Shown: positions 1 through 7,798 of the stretch, piece after piece | Layout of the letters: every line of letters begins with the position of its first letter | Numbering within the stretch: position 1 is the first letter of the stretch | Assembly: GCA_029259815.1 (NCBI GenBank) | Contig: JAJDEJ010000120.1 | Span: forward strand, 1-33,248 | Source: Planctomycetaceae bacterium | GTDB lineage: Bacteria > Planctomycetota > Planctomycetia > Planctomycetales > Planctomycetaceae | Length of the DNA: 33,248 nt | Reading direction: 5' to 3' | Translations under genes and position numbers: made by a program | The notes under the pieces: model-generated | Told to the model about the DNA's origin: nothing | The model's input: only the letters and a program-made list of their open reading frames with translations | Databases searched by the model: none

Positions 1-125
<125 letters not shown>

Positions 126-127
126 TT

Positions 128-733
128 ATGCGACTTGGCATCTACGGCGGCACGTTCGATCCGGTGCACTATGGGCATCTGTTGCTCGCGGAGCAGTGTC
201 GGGAGCAGTGTGCGCTGGACGAAGTGTGGTTCATTCCGGCTGGAGCTCCACCCCATAAGGATTCGACGAATATCACCCCGGCGAAGGCACGCATCGACAT
301 GCTGGACTTTGCCCTCGCCGGTATCCCGGAGTTTGCGGTCAGCACCATCGAAGTCGAACGAGAGGGGCCGAGCTACACGGTCGATACGTTGCAGTCACTG
401 GTCGACGAGGATAACTCACACGAGTTATTCCTACTGATCGGAGCCGACTCGCTGAAGGATCTGCCAACGTGGCGGCAGCCTGAACGGATTAGGGAGTTGG
501 CAACAGTTGTTGCCGTCAACCGAGGCAACTTTGACGAACAACAACTGCGTGAGCAAGTGTCGCTGCTTGGGAAGCGGGCTGCGGAACGAACTCGCATTGT
601 CGAGATGCCGGGAGTCGACATCTCAGCGACAGACATTCGCCGACGTGCGAGTGAGGGACGGAGTGTGCGGTTCCTTACCCCGCGACCGGTCGTGCATTAC
701 ATCTCCGAGCATGGTCTGTATCGGGAATCGTGA
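128..733 (+). CDS. nadD: Nicotinate-nucleotide adenylyltransferase
   Basis: The 201-aa product adenylates nicotinate mononucleotide with ATP to form deamido-NAD, a cytosolic step of NAD synthesis. It has the nucleotidyltransferase signature GTFDPVHYGH at residues 8-17, whose histidines bind ATP phosphates, and the C-terminal ISATDIR motif near residue 165. Length is normal for NadD. The start at 128 is favoured because the GGTFDPVH strand begins only a few residues later, as in family members. The oddity is upstream: the ATG sits three bases after a heptamer repeat array, with no ribosome binding site, so initiation must be leaderless or SD-independent. The gene usually sits near rsfS or proA/obg; here only the repeat is visible upstream. 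Confidence 0.95.
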   Translation: MRLGIYGGTFDPVHYGHLLLAEQCREQCALDEVWFIPAGAPPHKDSTNITPAKARIDMLDFALAGIPEFAVSTIEVEREGPSYTVDTLQSLVDEDNSHELFLLIGADSLKDLPTWRQPERIRELATVVAVNRGNFDEQQLREQVSLLGKRAAERTRIVEMPGVDISATDIRRRASEGRSVRFLTPRPVVHYISEHGLYRES

Positions 734-1318
734 CGGGTGTCTTGTGAAGGCAGCGGTCCATGTCCCCTCGTGTTGAGAGGAGAGGATGGAGGCGAGTAGT
801 CACCATGTCGCACCGCTCATCAACGGGTGCATCCGTTGAATGGTGGTACGACGGTTTGTGGAAGCGGGAGAAAAGCGGGTCGGGCGGATACGGCGGATTG
901 GTGCGGATGCGTGTCTTGAGTTCCGAGAACTGTATCGAGGTCAGACGTCCTGCAAACCGTTCGCCGGATCGGCGAGGAGAGCGGCCGTCGTCCTTCCGTG
1001 CTGCGCCATGTCGGAAGAAATGGACCACAGATTTCACGGATGACACGGATGTGTCTCGTCTGAGGATTCGCAGTTCGTTTCACCCTGTGACCGATCCGCG
1101 TGCATCCGCCCCATCCGTGAAAATCCGCTTTTCCTTTTCGTTGTCATTCATCACCCAGACACCTCTCAGGGGACCCACCATTTAACGGATGCACCGCTCA
1201 TCAACATCTGTGAATCCGTCGCGTGCAATGCGTCCGAAAGGTGGGTACATTAGAGACCTTCAATCCTCACGCCTGACACGTTCTGTCCCCCCATTTTCGT
1301 CACTCCCGGGAGCTGTGA
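734..1318. other. 585-base gene-free stretch containing a repeat-bounded segment
   Basis: No convincing gene is present. Short open frames exist in both strands, but their translations (for example a TTDFTDDTD-like run) are what repeat DNA gives. The stretch contains the repeat-bounded segment 811-1205 described separately. A weak -10-like TACATT lies at 1246-1251, ahead of the downstream gene, without a good -35. Confidence 0.7.
811..1205. repeat. Segment bounded by paired inverted and direct repeats, with ACGGATG-type internal repeats
   Basis: Bases 826-846 and 1175-1195 form an inverted repeat matching at 20 of 21 positions. Next to them, the 14-base word CACCGCTCATCAAC occurs in direct orientation at 811-824 and 1192-1205. 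Inside, 1025-1051 (ccacagatttcacggatg followed by acacggatg) is partly mirrored by 1103-1128 (catccg...ccatccgtgaaaatccg). The internal motif resembles a class of CACAGAT/ACGGAT repeats seen in intergenic DNA of many environmental bacteria. The arrangement fits a non-autonomous mobile or REP-like element, but no transposase or target duplication is proven. Confidence 0.6.
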
Positions 1319-3088
1319 ATGCCGGTCAAAGTTCGCTGCCGCGGGTGTGAGAAGATCCTCAATGCCCCTGACAAAGCACGAGGGAAGGTCGTCAAATGCC
1401 CCCATTGTCAGACCAAACTGAAGGTCCCTGAAGGGAAGGCAGCGGAGGGCAAAACCGCTCCTGCGAAACGGGCGGCGGCGAAGTCTGCGAAGCGGGAAGG
1501 CGCAAAATCACTCCGCAAAAAGGCCAAGAAGACCTCAGAACTTCTCGGTGACACAGACTTCTTCGCCAACCTCAATGTCGATCAGGCGGAGGACACAGAA
1601 CACCAGATTTGTCCTTACTGCGCCACGGACCTGGAGGAGGAAAACGACATCTGTCCCGGCTGCGGCATGAATGTCGCGATAGGGCAGATGGATAAGCGGG
1701 AGGCGAAGAAACGCAGCCGCAAGGGACCAGACCCGGCATTGTTCTACAAGGGCGCGTGGTCAGACTCGACAGCCTTCGTGAAGAAGCACAAGAGCCTGGC
1801 ACTGCGGACTGGTTCCTATCTCACTATCTTCATCGTGCTCTGTTGGTCATGCTTCTTCATGAATGACTACAGCACCAAAGGTCCGCCCAAGTTCTTCTGG
1901 GCCTGCTGTACGTTTGTGAGCGCGATGGGACTGCCGGGATGGTACTTTTTTCTGTCGATGAAGATCGTCGAGTTCTCGATGAGCAAAGAAAAGAAGCTGG
2001 ATCGTATCCACTTCGATTTCTTCCAATGCGTCACGCTTGGGATGCGGACGATTTTCTGGCCGTTGGTCATGTTGATCCCGTTTCTGCCGTTGATCGGCCT
2101 GGTGGCGTGGTTAGGTCTCCGCAAAGGTGATTTTCGGGCGACGTTTATTATTGTGGGCATCCTGGGTATTTTCCCGCTGGTTGTCTTGCCCCTGGCCATC
2201 ACACACATGACGGCCAAGTACACGTACAAAGCCTGGATCCTGTGGGAGATGGTCAAGGTCTTCGGCAAGAACATTGCCCCGGCGCTGTACTGGGTGTTCC
2301 TGGCGTTGGTGACACTCATCCTGCCATTCGGAGCCGTCTTCTGGGCGATCCAAATATATGGCGGGGGTTTGAACCCGTACTACAACGAACACTTCGTCAG
2401 CATCGCCGAGTCAATTCTCACACCGATCTTTGCGGCAGCCGACTTGGGGGACCCTGAAGGGTGGATGTACAAGACCGTCATGGTGCCATTGCAATTCGTG
2501 ATGGCGTTTGTCTTCGCAGTTCCATTATTCCTGCTCACCGGTTTCCCGATGGTCTTTCTCATGCGGGCGAACGGGCTACTGGCTTACTATCGTCAGCAGC
2601 ATCTCGACCTCGTGGCGAAAATGGGTGTCAACACTCCCGCAGGCTTCTGGGTGCGGATGCTGGCATACCTGATTGACCTGATGCTCTTCCCGCTCGCGAG
2701 TTTTATCGTGACGAAGGAGCGGCGATTTCTGTTGATCGCACAACTCCTCAACGGAATCGCACTGGCAGGTTATGTGTTGTTCGGCACGGAGTTCACGAAA
2801 GTCCTGATGGCACCCATTTGGCTTTCCTATAACTACTGGATGTACTTTGCAGCTCAGGAGGCGACCACTCAGAGAACCACGATCGGCAAGGACGCATTTG
2901 GCCTGATTGTCTCCACACAGGACGACAAAAAGATGTCCCTTGGTGATGCAACGATCCGGCTGGCATCCACTCTGGCCACGCTTCTGACCCTCGGCCTGGG
3001 GTTCCTCGTGTGCGCTTTCCACCCCGAGAAAAAGACGCTTCACGATATGTTGTCCAAGACCAGAGTGGTGTGGCAGGGCGACCGCTGA
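1319..3088 (+). CDS. Zinc-ribbon, multi-pass membrane protein with C-terminal RDD domain
   Basis: This 589-aa protein has an unusual composite layout. Residues 7-30 hold one zinc ribbon (C7/C10 and C27/C30). A basic Lys/Ala-rich linker follows, then a second ribbon with C98/C101 and C112/C115. From about residue 160 there are many hydrophobic segments, roughly eight to ten by eye. Residues from about 437 to the end look like an RDD domain: the GFWVRMLAYLIDLML stretch with R, D and D in membrane segments, and the closing pattern HPEKKTLHDMLSKTRVV. RDD proteins are poorly understood membrane proteins, some linked to ion transport. The cytosolic ribbons suggest metal or nucleic-acid contact, but no function can be assigned. 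The ATG at 1319 is followed at once by the first ribbon, which supports the start. Confidence 0.8.
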   Translation: MPVKVRCRGCEKILNAPDKARGKVVKCPHCQTKLKVPEGKAAEGKTAPAKRAAAKSAKREGAKSLRKKAKKTSELLGDTDFFANLNVDQAEDTEHQICPYCATDLEEENDICPGCGMNVAIGQMDKREAKKRSRKGPDPALFYKGAWSDSTAFVKKHKSLALRTGSYLTIFIVLCWSCFFMNDYSTKGPPKFFWACCTFVSAMGLPGWYFFLSMKIVEFSMSKEKKLDRIHFDFFQCVTLGMRTIFWPLVMLIPFLPLIGLVAWLGLRKGDFRATFIIVGILGIFPLVVLPLAITHMTAKYTYKAWILWEMVKVFGKNIAPALYWVFLALVTLILPFGAVFWAIQIYGGGLNPYYNEHFVSIAESILTPIFAAADLGDPEGWMYKTVMVPLQFVMAFVFAVPLFLLTGFPMVFLMRANGLLAYYRQQHLDLVAKMGVNTPAGFWVRMLAYLIDLMLFPLASFIVTKERRFLLIAQLLNGIALAGYVLFGTEFTKVLMAPIWLSYNYWMYFAAQEATTQRTTIGKDAFGLIVSTQDDKKMSLGDATIRLASTLATLLTLGLGFLVCAFHPEKKTLHDMLSKTRVVWQGDR

Positions 3089-3161
3089 AACTCACAGGAC
3101 AGCCCCCGCAGCGACGGGTCACGATCGTTTTCCTCGCCGCAACTGCTTGACTCACACCGTC

Positions 3162-3191
3162 TTGACCGGTTTCCCGCAGCTGACCTATACT
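3162..3191 (+). promoter_or_regulatory. Sigma70-like promoter
   Basis: TTGACC at 3162-3167 and TATACT at 3186-3191 are separated by 18 bases. They match five of six consensus positions each. The predicted transcript would start near 3198, giving a leader of about 120 bases before the start at 3317. Confidence 0.6.
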
Positions 3192-3316
3192 CACCCTCGG
3201 CTCGGCAAAGTTGACGCATTTTCGCGCGCCGGGCCAGCGTCGCGCAGGTCTCCCATCTGCCGATGATCCAGCAAGGTTGGCAGGCCCGAGGGGGCGGACA
3301 AGGTGGTACAGCGTCC

Positions 3317-4267
3317 ATGAAGAGCGAACATCGTCACGAACTGGCTGAGAATGACCTCAGCAAAATCCTGGGCCGCTGGGTCCAGAAACTCGACGAACAC
3401 CAGAACACGATTCTGTCTGTCGCCGTCGTGATCGCCCTGATCGCAGCGGGCATCATCTACTGGACGCGGATGTCTCGTTTCGAGCAAACCAGCGGCTGGG
3501 CTCAACTGACCGCGAGCACTTCACCAGAAGATTTCATCAACGTGGCTGAGGCTCATGCAGGCTCGACCGTCGGTGACTGGGCACGGCTGCGAGCTGCGGA
3601 CGGCTTTCTCCAGGAAGGGGTGCGGTTGTCGATCTCTGATCGTCCTGCCAGTAATGAACGGTTGGAACAGGCGCAAGAAGCGTATCAAGCACTCACAACA
3701 GCCAACACACTCCCCTCAGTTCGCGAACAGGCCATGAACGGGCTTGCTGTCACCTTGGAGTCTCTTTCTGACGGTGATACTGAGCCGGCCATCTCGGCGT
3801 ATCAGAATCTGCTGACCGCCTTTCCGGAGTCCCGCTTCAAATCCTGGGCTGAGGATCGAATCGATGCCCTCAAATCGGGCGGCACTCAGGACTTTTACGC
3901 CTGGTTCCGCCAGCAGAACCCAAAGCCGGCAGACATGCCCCTCCCGCAAGATCAGTCTGGAGGAGCATCAAGCCCACTGGGATCACTACTACAAGGCGAC
4001 TCTGATGTGGGCAGCCTTAACTTTACCGACGAACCCTTCACCCCGCCGCTCGCAGACGACGGCGACGATGCGAAGACGGATGGCGAAGAGGTGAACCCCT
4101 TCGAGCCGGAGACCAAAAACGAGGCGGGCGACACCGAAGCGGATGATGCTGCATCGAGTGGAACCGCAACCGAAACAGGTGCCGACGACACACCTGAAGC
4201 CGAAGAGAGTGATGAGAGTCCGGCTTCTGCTGACGAGGAAACCCAACCACCAGCACCGGGCGAGTGA
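3317..4267 (+). CDS. Single-pass membrane protein with TPR-like periplasmic region
   Basis: The product is 316 aa from the ATG at 3317. An in-frame upstream start at 3263 exists, but AAGGTGG lies about ten bases before 3317 and the added residues are low-complexity. A short cytosolic N-terminus is followed by one membrane helix at about residues 30-52 (TILSVAVVIALIAAGIIYW). The next 150 residues are helical, with TPR-like repeats such as EPAISAYQNLLTAFPESRFKSWAEDRI. This resembles the YfgM/tetratricopeptide anchor type. The last ~95 residues are an acidic Glu/Asp/Ala/Thr-rich tail, probably disordered. A scaffold or envelope role is plausible, but no precise function is shown. It is preceded by a good sigma70-like promoter. 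Confidence 0.72.
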   Translation: MKSEHRHELAENDLSKILGRWVQKLDEHQNTILSVAVVIALIAAGIIYWTRMSRFEQTSGWAQLTASTSPEDFINVAEAHAGSTVGDWARLRAADGFLQEGVRLSISDRPASNERLEQAQEAYQALTTANTLPSVREQAMNGLAVTLESLSDGDTEPAISAYQNLLTAFPESRFKSWAEDRIDALKSGGTQDFYAWFRQQNPKPADMPLPQDQSGGASSPLGSLLQGDSDVGSLNFTDEPFTPPLADDGDDAKTDGEEVNPFEPETKNEAGDTEADDAASSGTATETGADDTPEAEESDESPASADEETQPPAPGE

Positions 4268-4321
4268 GTCTTTCTGAATGGTCACACATTTGACATGCGT
4301 GGCTGAACGAGCCATGTGACG

Positions 4322-5320
4322 ATGAGTGACGATCTCTCCGCCGAGCCTGCCCTGCATACGGTCGAGGCTCGTGCTCACGGATGGCGGCTCGATCACTACC
4401 TCACGCGGCTGTACCCCAATTACAGCCGCGTGCTGTTGCAGCGGGCCATCAGTGACGGAAGTGTGCTGCTGAATGGGCTGACGGCCAAGTCCTCACGACG
4501 GCTGCGGGTGAACGACCGTATCTCGATCCGACTGCCTGAGGAGCCAGACTACACCGTCGCCCCCGAAGACCTGCCGCTCGACATCCTGTACGAGGATGAA
4601 TGGCTCGTCGTGGTCAACAAGGCGGCCGACATGATCGTGCATCCGGGGCGTGGGAATACACAGGGCACACTGGCAGCCGCATTGCAGTTTCACTTCAATA
4701 CGCTCAGCGACGTCGCCGGCCAGCATCGACCGGGCATTGTCCATCGTCTCGATCGCCATACTTCCGGCGTGCTCGTCATCGCCAAGGACAATCAGGTGCA
4801 TCACCGGCTGAGCAAGCAGTTCGAGGTGCGGACCGTCACCAAACAGTACCGGGCAATCGTGAGAGGTGTCGTTGAGCGGGACAGCGACTGGATTGAGACG
4901 CACGTCCGTGTGAATCCCCATCACCGCGAGAAGATGATCGTCTGCGAAGAGGGCGGCAACGCCCGACCCGCGTCGACGTTCTATGAGGTCGACGAACGGT
5001 TTGACGGCTACACGTCGATGCGGTTGTTTCCAAAGACAGGCCGCACCCATCAGCTGCGTGTGCACATGACACACCTCGGACATCCGATTATCGCCGACCG
5101 ACAATACGGTGGCGGCGACCGACTCCGAGTGAGTGACCTCTCTCCAGACGCGACAGATGATGACGAAGACGATACCCTGATCAGCAGGCAGGCTCTGCAC
5201 GCCCATCGGCTGTCGTTCCAACACCCCGCCACGAATGAGCCCGTCGAGTTTGTCGCTCCCCTGCCCGACGATATGACCAAGACACTCGATGCCATCAAGC
5301 GTTATCGAGTCCCGACGTAG
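4322..5320 (+). CDS. rluD: RluA/RluD-family 23S rRNA pseudouridine synthase
   Basis: The enzyme isomerises specific uridines to pseudouridine in structured RNA, most likely 23S rRNA. An N-terminal S4 RNA-binding domain covers about residues 15-75 (RLDHYLTRLYPNYSRVLLQ start). The catalytic domain has the signature HRLDRHTSG at 141-149 with catalytic Asp144, then KQYRAIVRG, and the GRTHQLRVH motif that closes the active site. Length is 332 aa, normal for RluD. A GTG at 4316 is in frame two codons upstream, but the ATG at 4322 is the simpler choice. It follows the TPR-like gene by about 50 bases, so co-transcription is likely. The exact target uridines, and whether this is RluD or RluC, cannot be told from sequence alone. 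Confidence 0.9.
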   Translation: MSDDLSAEPALHTVEARAHGWRLDHYLTRLYPNYSRVLLQRAISDGSVLLNGLTAKSSRRLRVNDRISIRLPEEPDYTVAPEDLPLDILYEDEWLVVVNKAADMIVHPGRGNTQGTLAAALQFHFNTLSDVAGQHRPGIVHRLDRHTSGVLVIAKDNQVHHRLSKQFEVRTVTKQYRAIVRGVVERDSDWIETHVRVNPHHREKMIVCEEGGNARPASTFYEVDERFDGYTSMRLFPKTGRTHQLRVHMTHLGHPIIADRQYGGGDRLRVSDLSPDATDDDEDDTLISRQALHAHRLSFQHPATNEPVEFVAPLPDDMTKTLDAIKRYRVPT

Positions 5321-5384
5321 GGTGGGCTTTGCCCACAGAATGTCAGAATCAAACACAATCCTCGGTGGGCACAGCCCACCCGAC
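5314..5384. repeat. Pair of GTGGGC...GCCCAC palindromes in inverted arrangement
   Basis: GTGGGC-TTT-GCCCAC lies at 5322-5336, and GGTGGGC-ACA-GCCCACC at 5364-5380. The first overlaps the stop codon of the rluD-type gene. Each is a hairpin, and the flanking GACGTAGG and CCCGAC bases make the two units mirror one another. This is a REP-like intergenic element; it may also act as a transcription attenuator, although no T-run follows. Confidence 0.75.
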
Positions 5385-5403
5385 GAGCAATACTTCAACT
5401 CCC

Positions 5404-6279
5404 ATGAAACTCGCCAAGGTTCGCTTTGCTGACGGCACCGTGCGTGTCGCTGTTGTTGATACGGATGCCAACGAGGCCCGCGTTCTCGATCTCATGCAGA
5501 TCGAGAACTGTCACTCGTTGGCAGACGTCCTGCACAGTTCTGATCCGGCAGGGCTGGCGAACTTTCTGATCGATCCCAACGTGACACCTTTGGAGTTGTC
5601 GTCCGTGTCATGCGTCGCTCCCATCAATCGCCAGGAAGTCTGGGCAGCTGGCGTGACATACAAGCGCAGCCAGACAGCCCGGATGGAAGAGTCCGAGTCG
5701 GCGGCGACGCATTACGATCACGTCTACTCGGCCGCACGACCCGAGTTGTTCTTCAAAGGTATGGCCAACCGTGTGAGCGGACCGCACGAACCTGTCCGCG
5801 TGCGAGCCGACAGCCAGTGGAGCGTCCCCGAACCCGAGTTCACTCTGGCCATCAACCCGGATAAAAAGATCGTGGGCTACACCATTGGCAACGACATGTC
5901 GGCCCGCGACATCGAAGGCGAGAACCCGCTCTATCTCCCGCAGGCAAAAGTCTATCGACAGAGCTGCGGTCTCGGACCGGTTGTTCTGCTGGCGAACGAG
6001 CCACTCGTGCTGGAGAAGACGCACATCACCCTCACGATTCGCCGCGACGGCCGTGACGTCTTTCAGGACGACACGTCTCTCGATCAACTCAACCGTACTC
6101 TCGAGGAACTGGTCGACTGGCTCGGTCGCGACAACGATTTCCCCAATGGGGCGTTCCTGCTCACGGGCACGGGCATCGTTCCTCCCGACGAGTTCACCCT
6201 CGAAGACGGCGACCATGTGAGCATTGAAGTCACCGGGATCGGAACGCTTGAGAATCCGGTCGTGAAAGGCAACCGGTGA
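5404..6279 (+). CDS. Fumarylacetoacetate hydrolase family protein, possibly a 2-keto-3-deoxy sugar-acid dehydratase
   Basis: The 291-aa product belongs to the FAH superfamily of metal-dependent C-C hydrolases, isomerases and dehydratases. Metal-ligand regions are visible: PEPEF near residue 143, then NDMSARDIEGENPLYLPQAK with the conserved D/E residues, and a C-terminal LLTGTGIVPPDEFTLEDGDHV segment typical of the fold. The segment YDHVYSAARPELFFK recalls 2-keto-3-deoxy-D-arabinonate dehydratases (KdaD type), so a role in sugar-acid breakdown is a reasonable guess, but substrate is not proven. The start at 5404 is chosen over an upstream in-frame start at 5329 because the extra residues are translated from the palindromic repeat. 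Confidence 0.82.
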   Translation: MKLAKVRFADGTVRVAVVDTDANEARVLDLMQIENCHSLADVLHSSDPAGLANFLIDPNVTPLELSSVSCVAPINRQEVWAAGVTYKRSQTARMEESESAATHYDHVYSAARPELFFKGMANRVSGPHEPVRVRADSQWSVPEPEFTLAINPDKKIVGYTIGNDMSARDIEGENPLYLPQAKVYRQSCGLGPVVLLANEPLVLEKTHITLTIRRDGRDVFQDDTSLDQLNRTLEELVDWLGRDNDFPNGAFLLTGTGIVPPDEFTLEDGDHVSIEVTGIGTLENPVVKGNR

Positions 6280-6282
6280 TTC

Positions 6283-6311
6283 TTGCTCCCTCAACCGCAC
6301 CAGTGTACAAT
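6283..6311 (+). promoter_or_regulatory. Sigma70-like promoter of the accessory cassette
   Basis: TTGCTC at 6283-6288 and TACAAT at 6306-6311 are 17 bases apart. Transcription would begin near 6318, about 30 bases before the 138-aa gene, so the cassette appears to have its own promoter just after the FAH-family stop codon. Confidence 0.55.
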
Positions 6312-6347
6312 TGTCCTAGTGTCATTGTTTGAACTGGGCGGGTCTCG

Positions 6348-6764
6348 ATGGCAAAGAAGCGAAAGCAGAAACTGCTCTTTCCAGAGCTGGACGACATAGT
6401 TGCAGCGTTGCAATCTGACGAACGACAGGATTTGATCATTTTGATTGTGCCGAGTCATGATAAGTCTGAGGTAGAATTACCTGATCAAGATGTGTGGGCT
6501 GCTTCGGCGCTTGATTTGCTCGGAGACCTCTACGGAGGCGCAACAGCATTCAAGACATTTGCAGGTGTCTACAAATCGCACGATGGCCAATTGCTACATG
6601 ACAAGCCCATACTGATCGAATCCTATGCGTGCCGGTCCGAGGTTGAAGATGAGATGAAACTGAAACAGCTTCTTGCATTCGCAAAGAGAATGGGCAAGGA
6701 GACAGATCAGGAATCTGTTGGGATAGTCATCAATTCCGTGTTTCACAATATCACAGAGTATTGA
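6348..6764 (+). CDS. Hypothetical protein, first gene of methyltransferase-linked cassette
   Basis: I do not recognise this 138-aa protein as a named family. It starts with a basic patch (MAKKRKQK), followed by an alpha/beta pattern. Notable stretches are DLYGGATAFKTFAGVY in the middle and FAKRMGKETDQESVGIVI near the end. The spacing of the GGAT and QESV motifs recalls small dimeric alpha/beta-barrel proteins of the DUF3574 kind, which is only a fold guess. No signal peptide or membrane segment is seen. Base composition is AT-rich for this region: the 60 bases from 6421 are 38% GC by direct count, against about 62% in a sample of the methyltransferase gene. It lies 15 bases upstream of the GIY-YIG-like gene, so the two are probably co-transcribed and were likely acquired together. 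Confidence 0.7.
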   Translation: MAKKRKQKLLFPELDDIVAALQSDERQDLIILIVPSHDKSEVELPDQDVWAASALDLLGDLYGGATAFKTFAGVYKSHDGQLLHDKPILIESYACRSEVEDEMKLKQLLAFAKRMGKETDQESVGIVINSVFHNITEY

Positions 6765-6779
6765 TGGAGCAGACAAACG

Positions 6780-7763
6780 ATGAGTGACTTGAATCAATAC
6801 GATATCAGTCGTGTCCTCGGCAGTAAGATGGTCCCGACGAACCCGGCTCGATATGGCAATTTTGGTCTCTTGCAGTCAACAGTTGATGCAATTCAGGCTC
6901 GAGAAGACTCGGAGCAACCAAAGCGTGATACGGCGGGATGGGGATACGAACACGACCGACTCGTGGTTCAAGCCTTTGAGGATACACGCAACGGTGCTTC
7001 GACCGATGCGTTGCTGTGGGATCGAGTGTTGCTCGATACCTTTGTGGCCAGATGTCGAGAACTTGGCCTAGATGCGGAATCGCGAGTTCTCAATCGACGA
7101 TTGATCAATGTTCGAAAGAACAAGAATCGATTCGAGAAACGTGGGATAGTCATCTCACCAACGACCCGTAAGGAGCAAAAGCCAAGCATCGTTCCCAGAC
7201 ATGCGGCCGTTGTCGAGTTTGCATTAGTGAGGCTTCGATATCGATTCGGTTTGTCGATCGATGACATCTTGATGGACCCACAGACCTCTGACACCTACGA
7301 GGAAATCGTTCTCAACTGGGCTCCCGAGTTGAGCCGGGAGGATATTCGACGGGCTGCGCTCTACGTCCGAAAGACTAGATTCATCCAAAAGAGAGAGGCC
7401 GATCAAATCCGGGCTTTGGATCTGTCGTTGGTCCAGAATGAATTCAGTGTTCCGACTCCACTTAGCCAAATTAGACTCGCTGAGGTTCCAGCAGTGCCTG
7501 GATTACTTGAAGTCGATGAGCCCGATCGACATTTGTATGTGGTGCATATCGACAACCTCCGCCCGCTGGTATCCCGATTTGCATGCGGAACAGCATTCGA
7601 GATTGTCAAGAATGACTTTTGGATTCCTAACCCCGATGAGATTACTCTTCGCTACGTAGCAGGGACAAAAATTGGTGGCGTCAGTCTTCGGAAATGGGAA
7701 CACCGACTGATCTCGGAACACAGTCCCGTCTTCAATTGGCCAATGACGAAGTTTGCAGCATAA
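6780..7763 (+). CDS. Unknown protein with C-terminal degenerate GIY-YIG-like domain
   Basis: This 327-aa protein has no obvious signal or membrane segment. The first two thirds are mostly helical and basic, and include [18 protein letters not shown] near residue 143. Residues 241-321 match the GIY-YIG nuclease layout. G241-L-L stands where GIY is expected, Y253-V-V in place of YIG, then DNLR with R261 in the catalytic arginine position, E307 in the metal-binding helix (KWEHRLI), and N319 in the closing P-x-F-N-W. So the Arg, Glu and Asn positions are kept, but the tyrosine of GIY and the glycine of YIG are not. Enzymes such as Eco29kI and Hpy188I are GIY-YIG restriction nucleases, so its place before a DNA methyltransferase is suggestive. 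It could be a divergent nuclease or an inactivated binding protein. GC content is low (42% in the 60 bases from 7081). Confidence 0.6.
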   Translation: MSDLNQYDISRVLGSKMVPTNPARYGNFGLLQSTVDAIQAREDSEQPKRDTAGWGYEHDRLVVQAFEDTRNGASTDALLWDRVLLDTFVARCRELGLDAESRVLNRRLINVRKNKNRFEKRGIVISPTTRKEQKPSIVPRHAAVVEFALVRLRYRFGLSIDDILMDPQTSDTYEEIVLNWAPELSREDIRRAALYVRKTRFIQKREADQIRALDLSLVQNEFSVPTPLSQIRLAEVPAVPGLLEVDEPDRHLYVVHIDNLRPLVSRFACGTAFEIVKNDFWIPNPDEITLRYVAGTKIGGVSLRKWEHRLISEHSPVFNWPMTKFAA

Positions 7764-7798
7764 GGGCAATTCTCACACACCTTCGGAAGATCGACAGG

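Noticed and set aside
760-1185. Open frame of 141 aa between nadD and the zinc-ribbon gene
   Set aside because: The translation (TTDFTDDTD-type residues) is the signature of repeat DNA, and the frame crosses both arms of the repeat segment.
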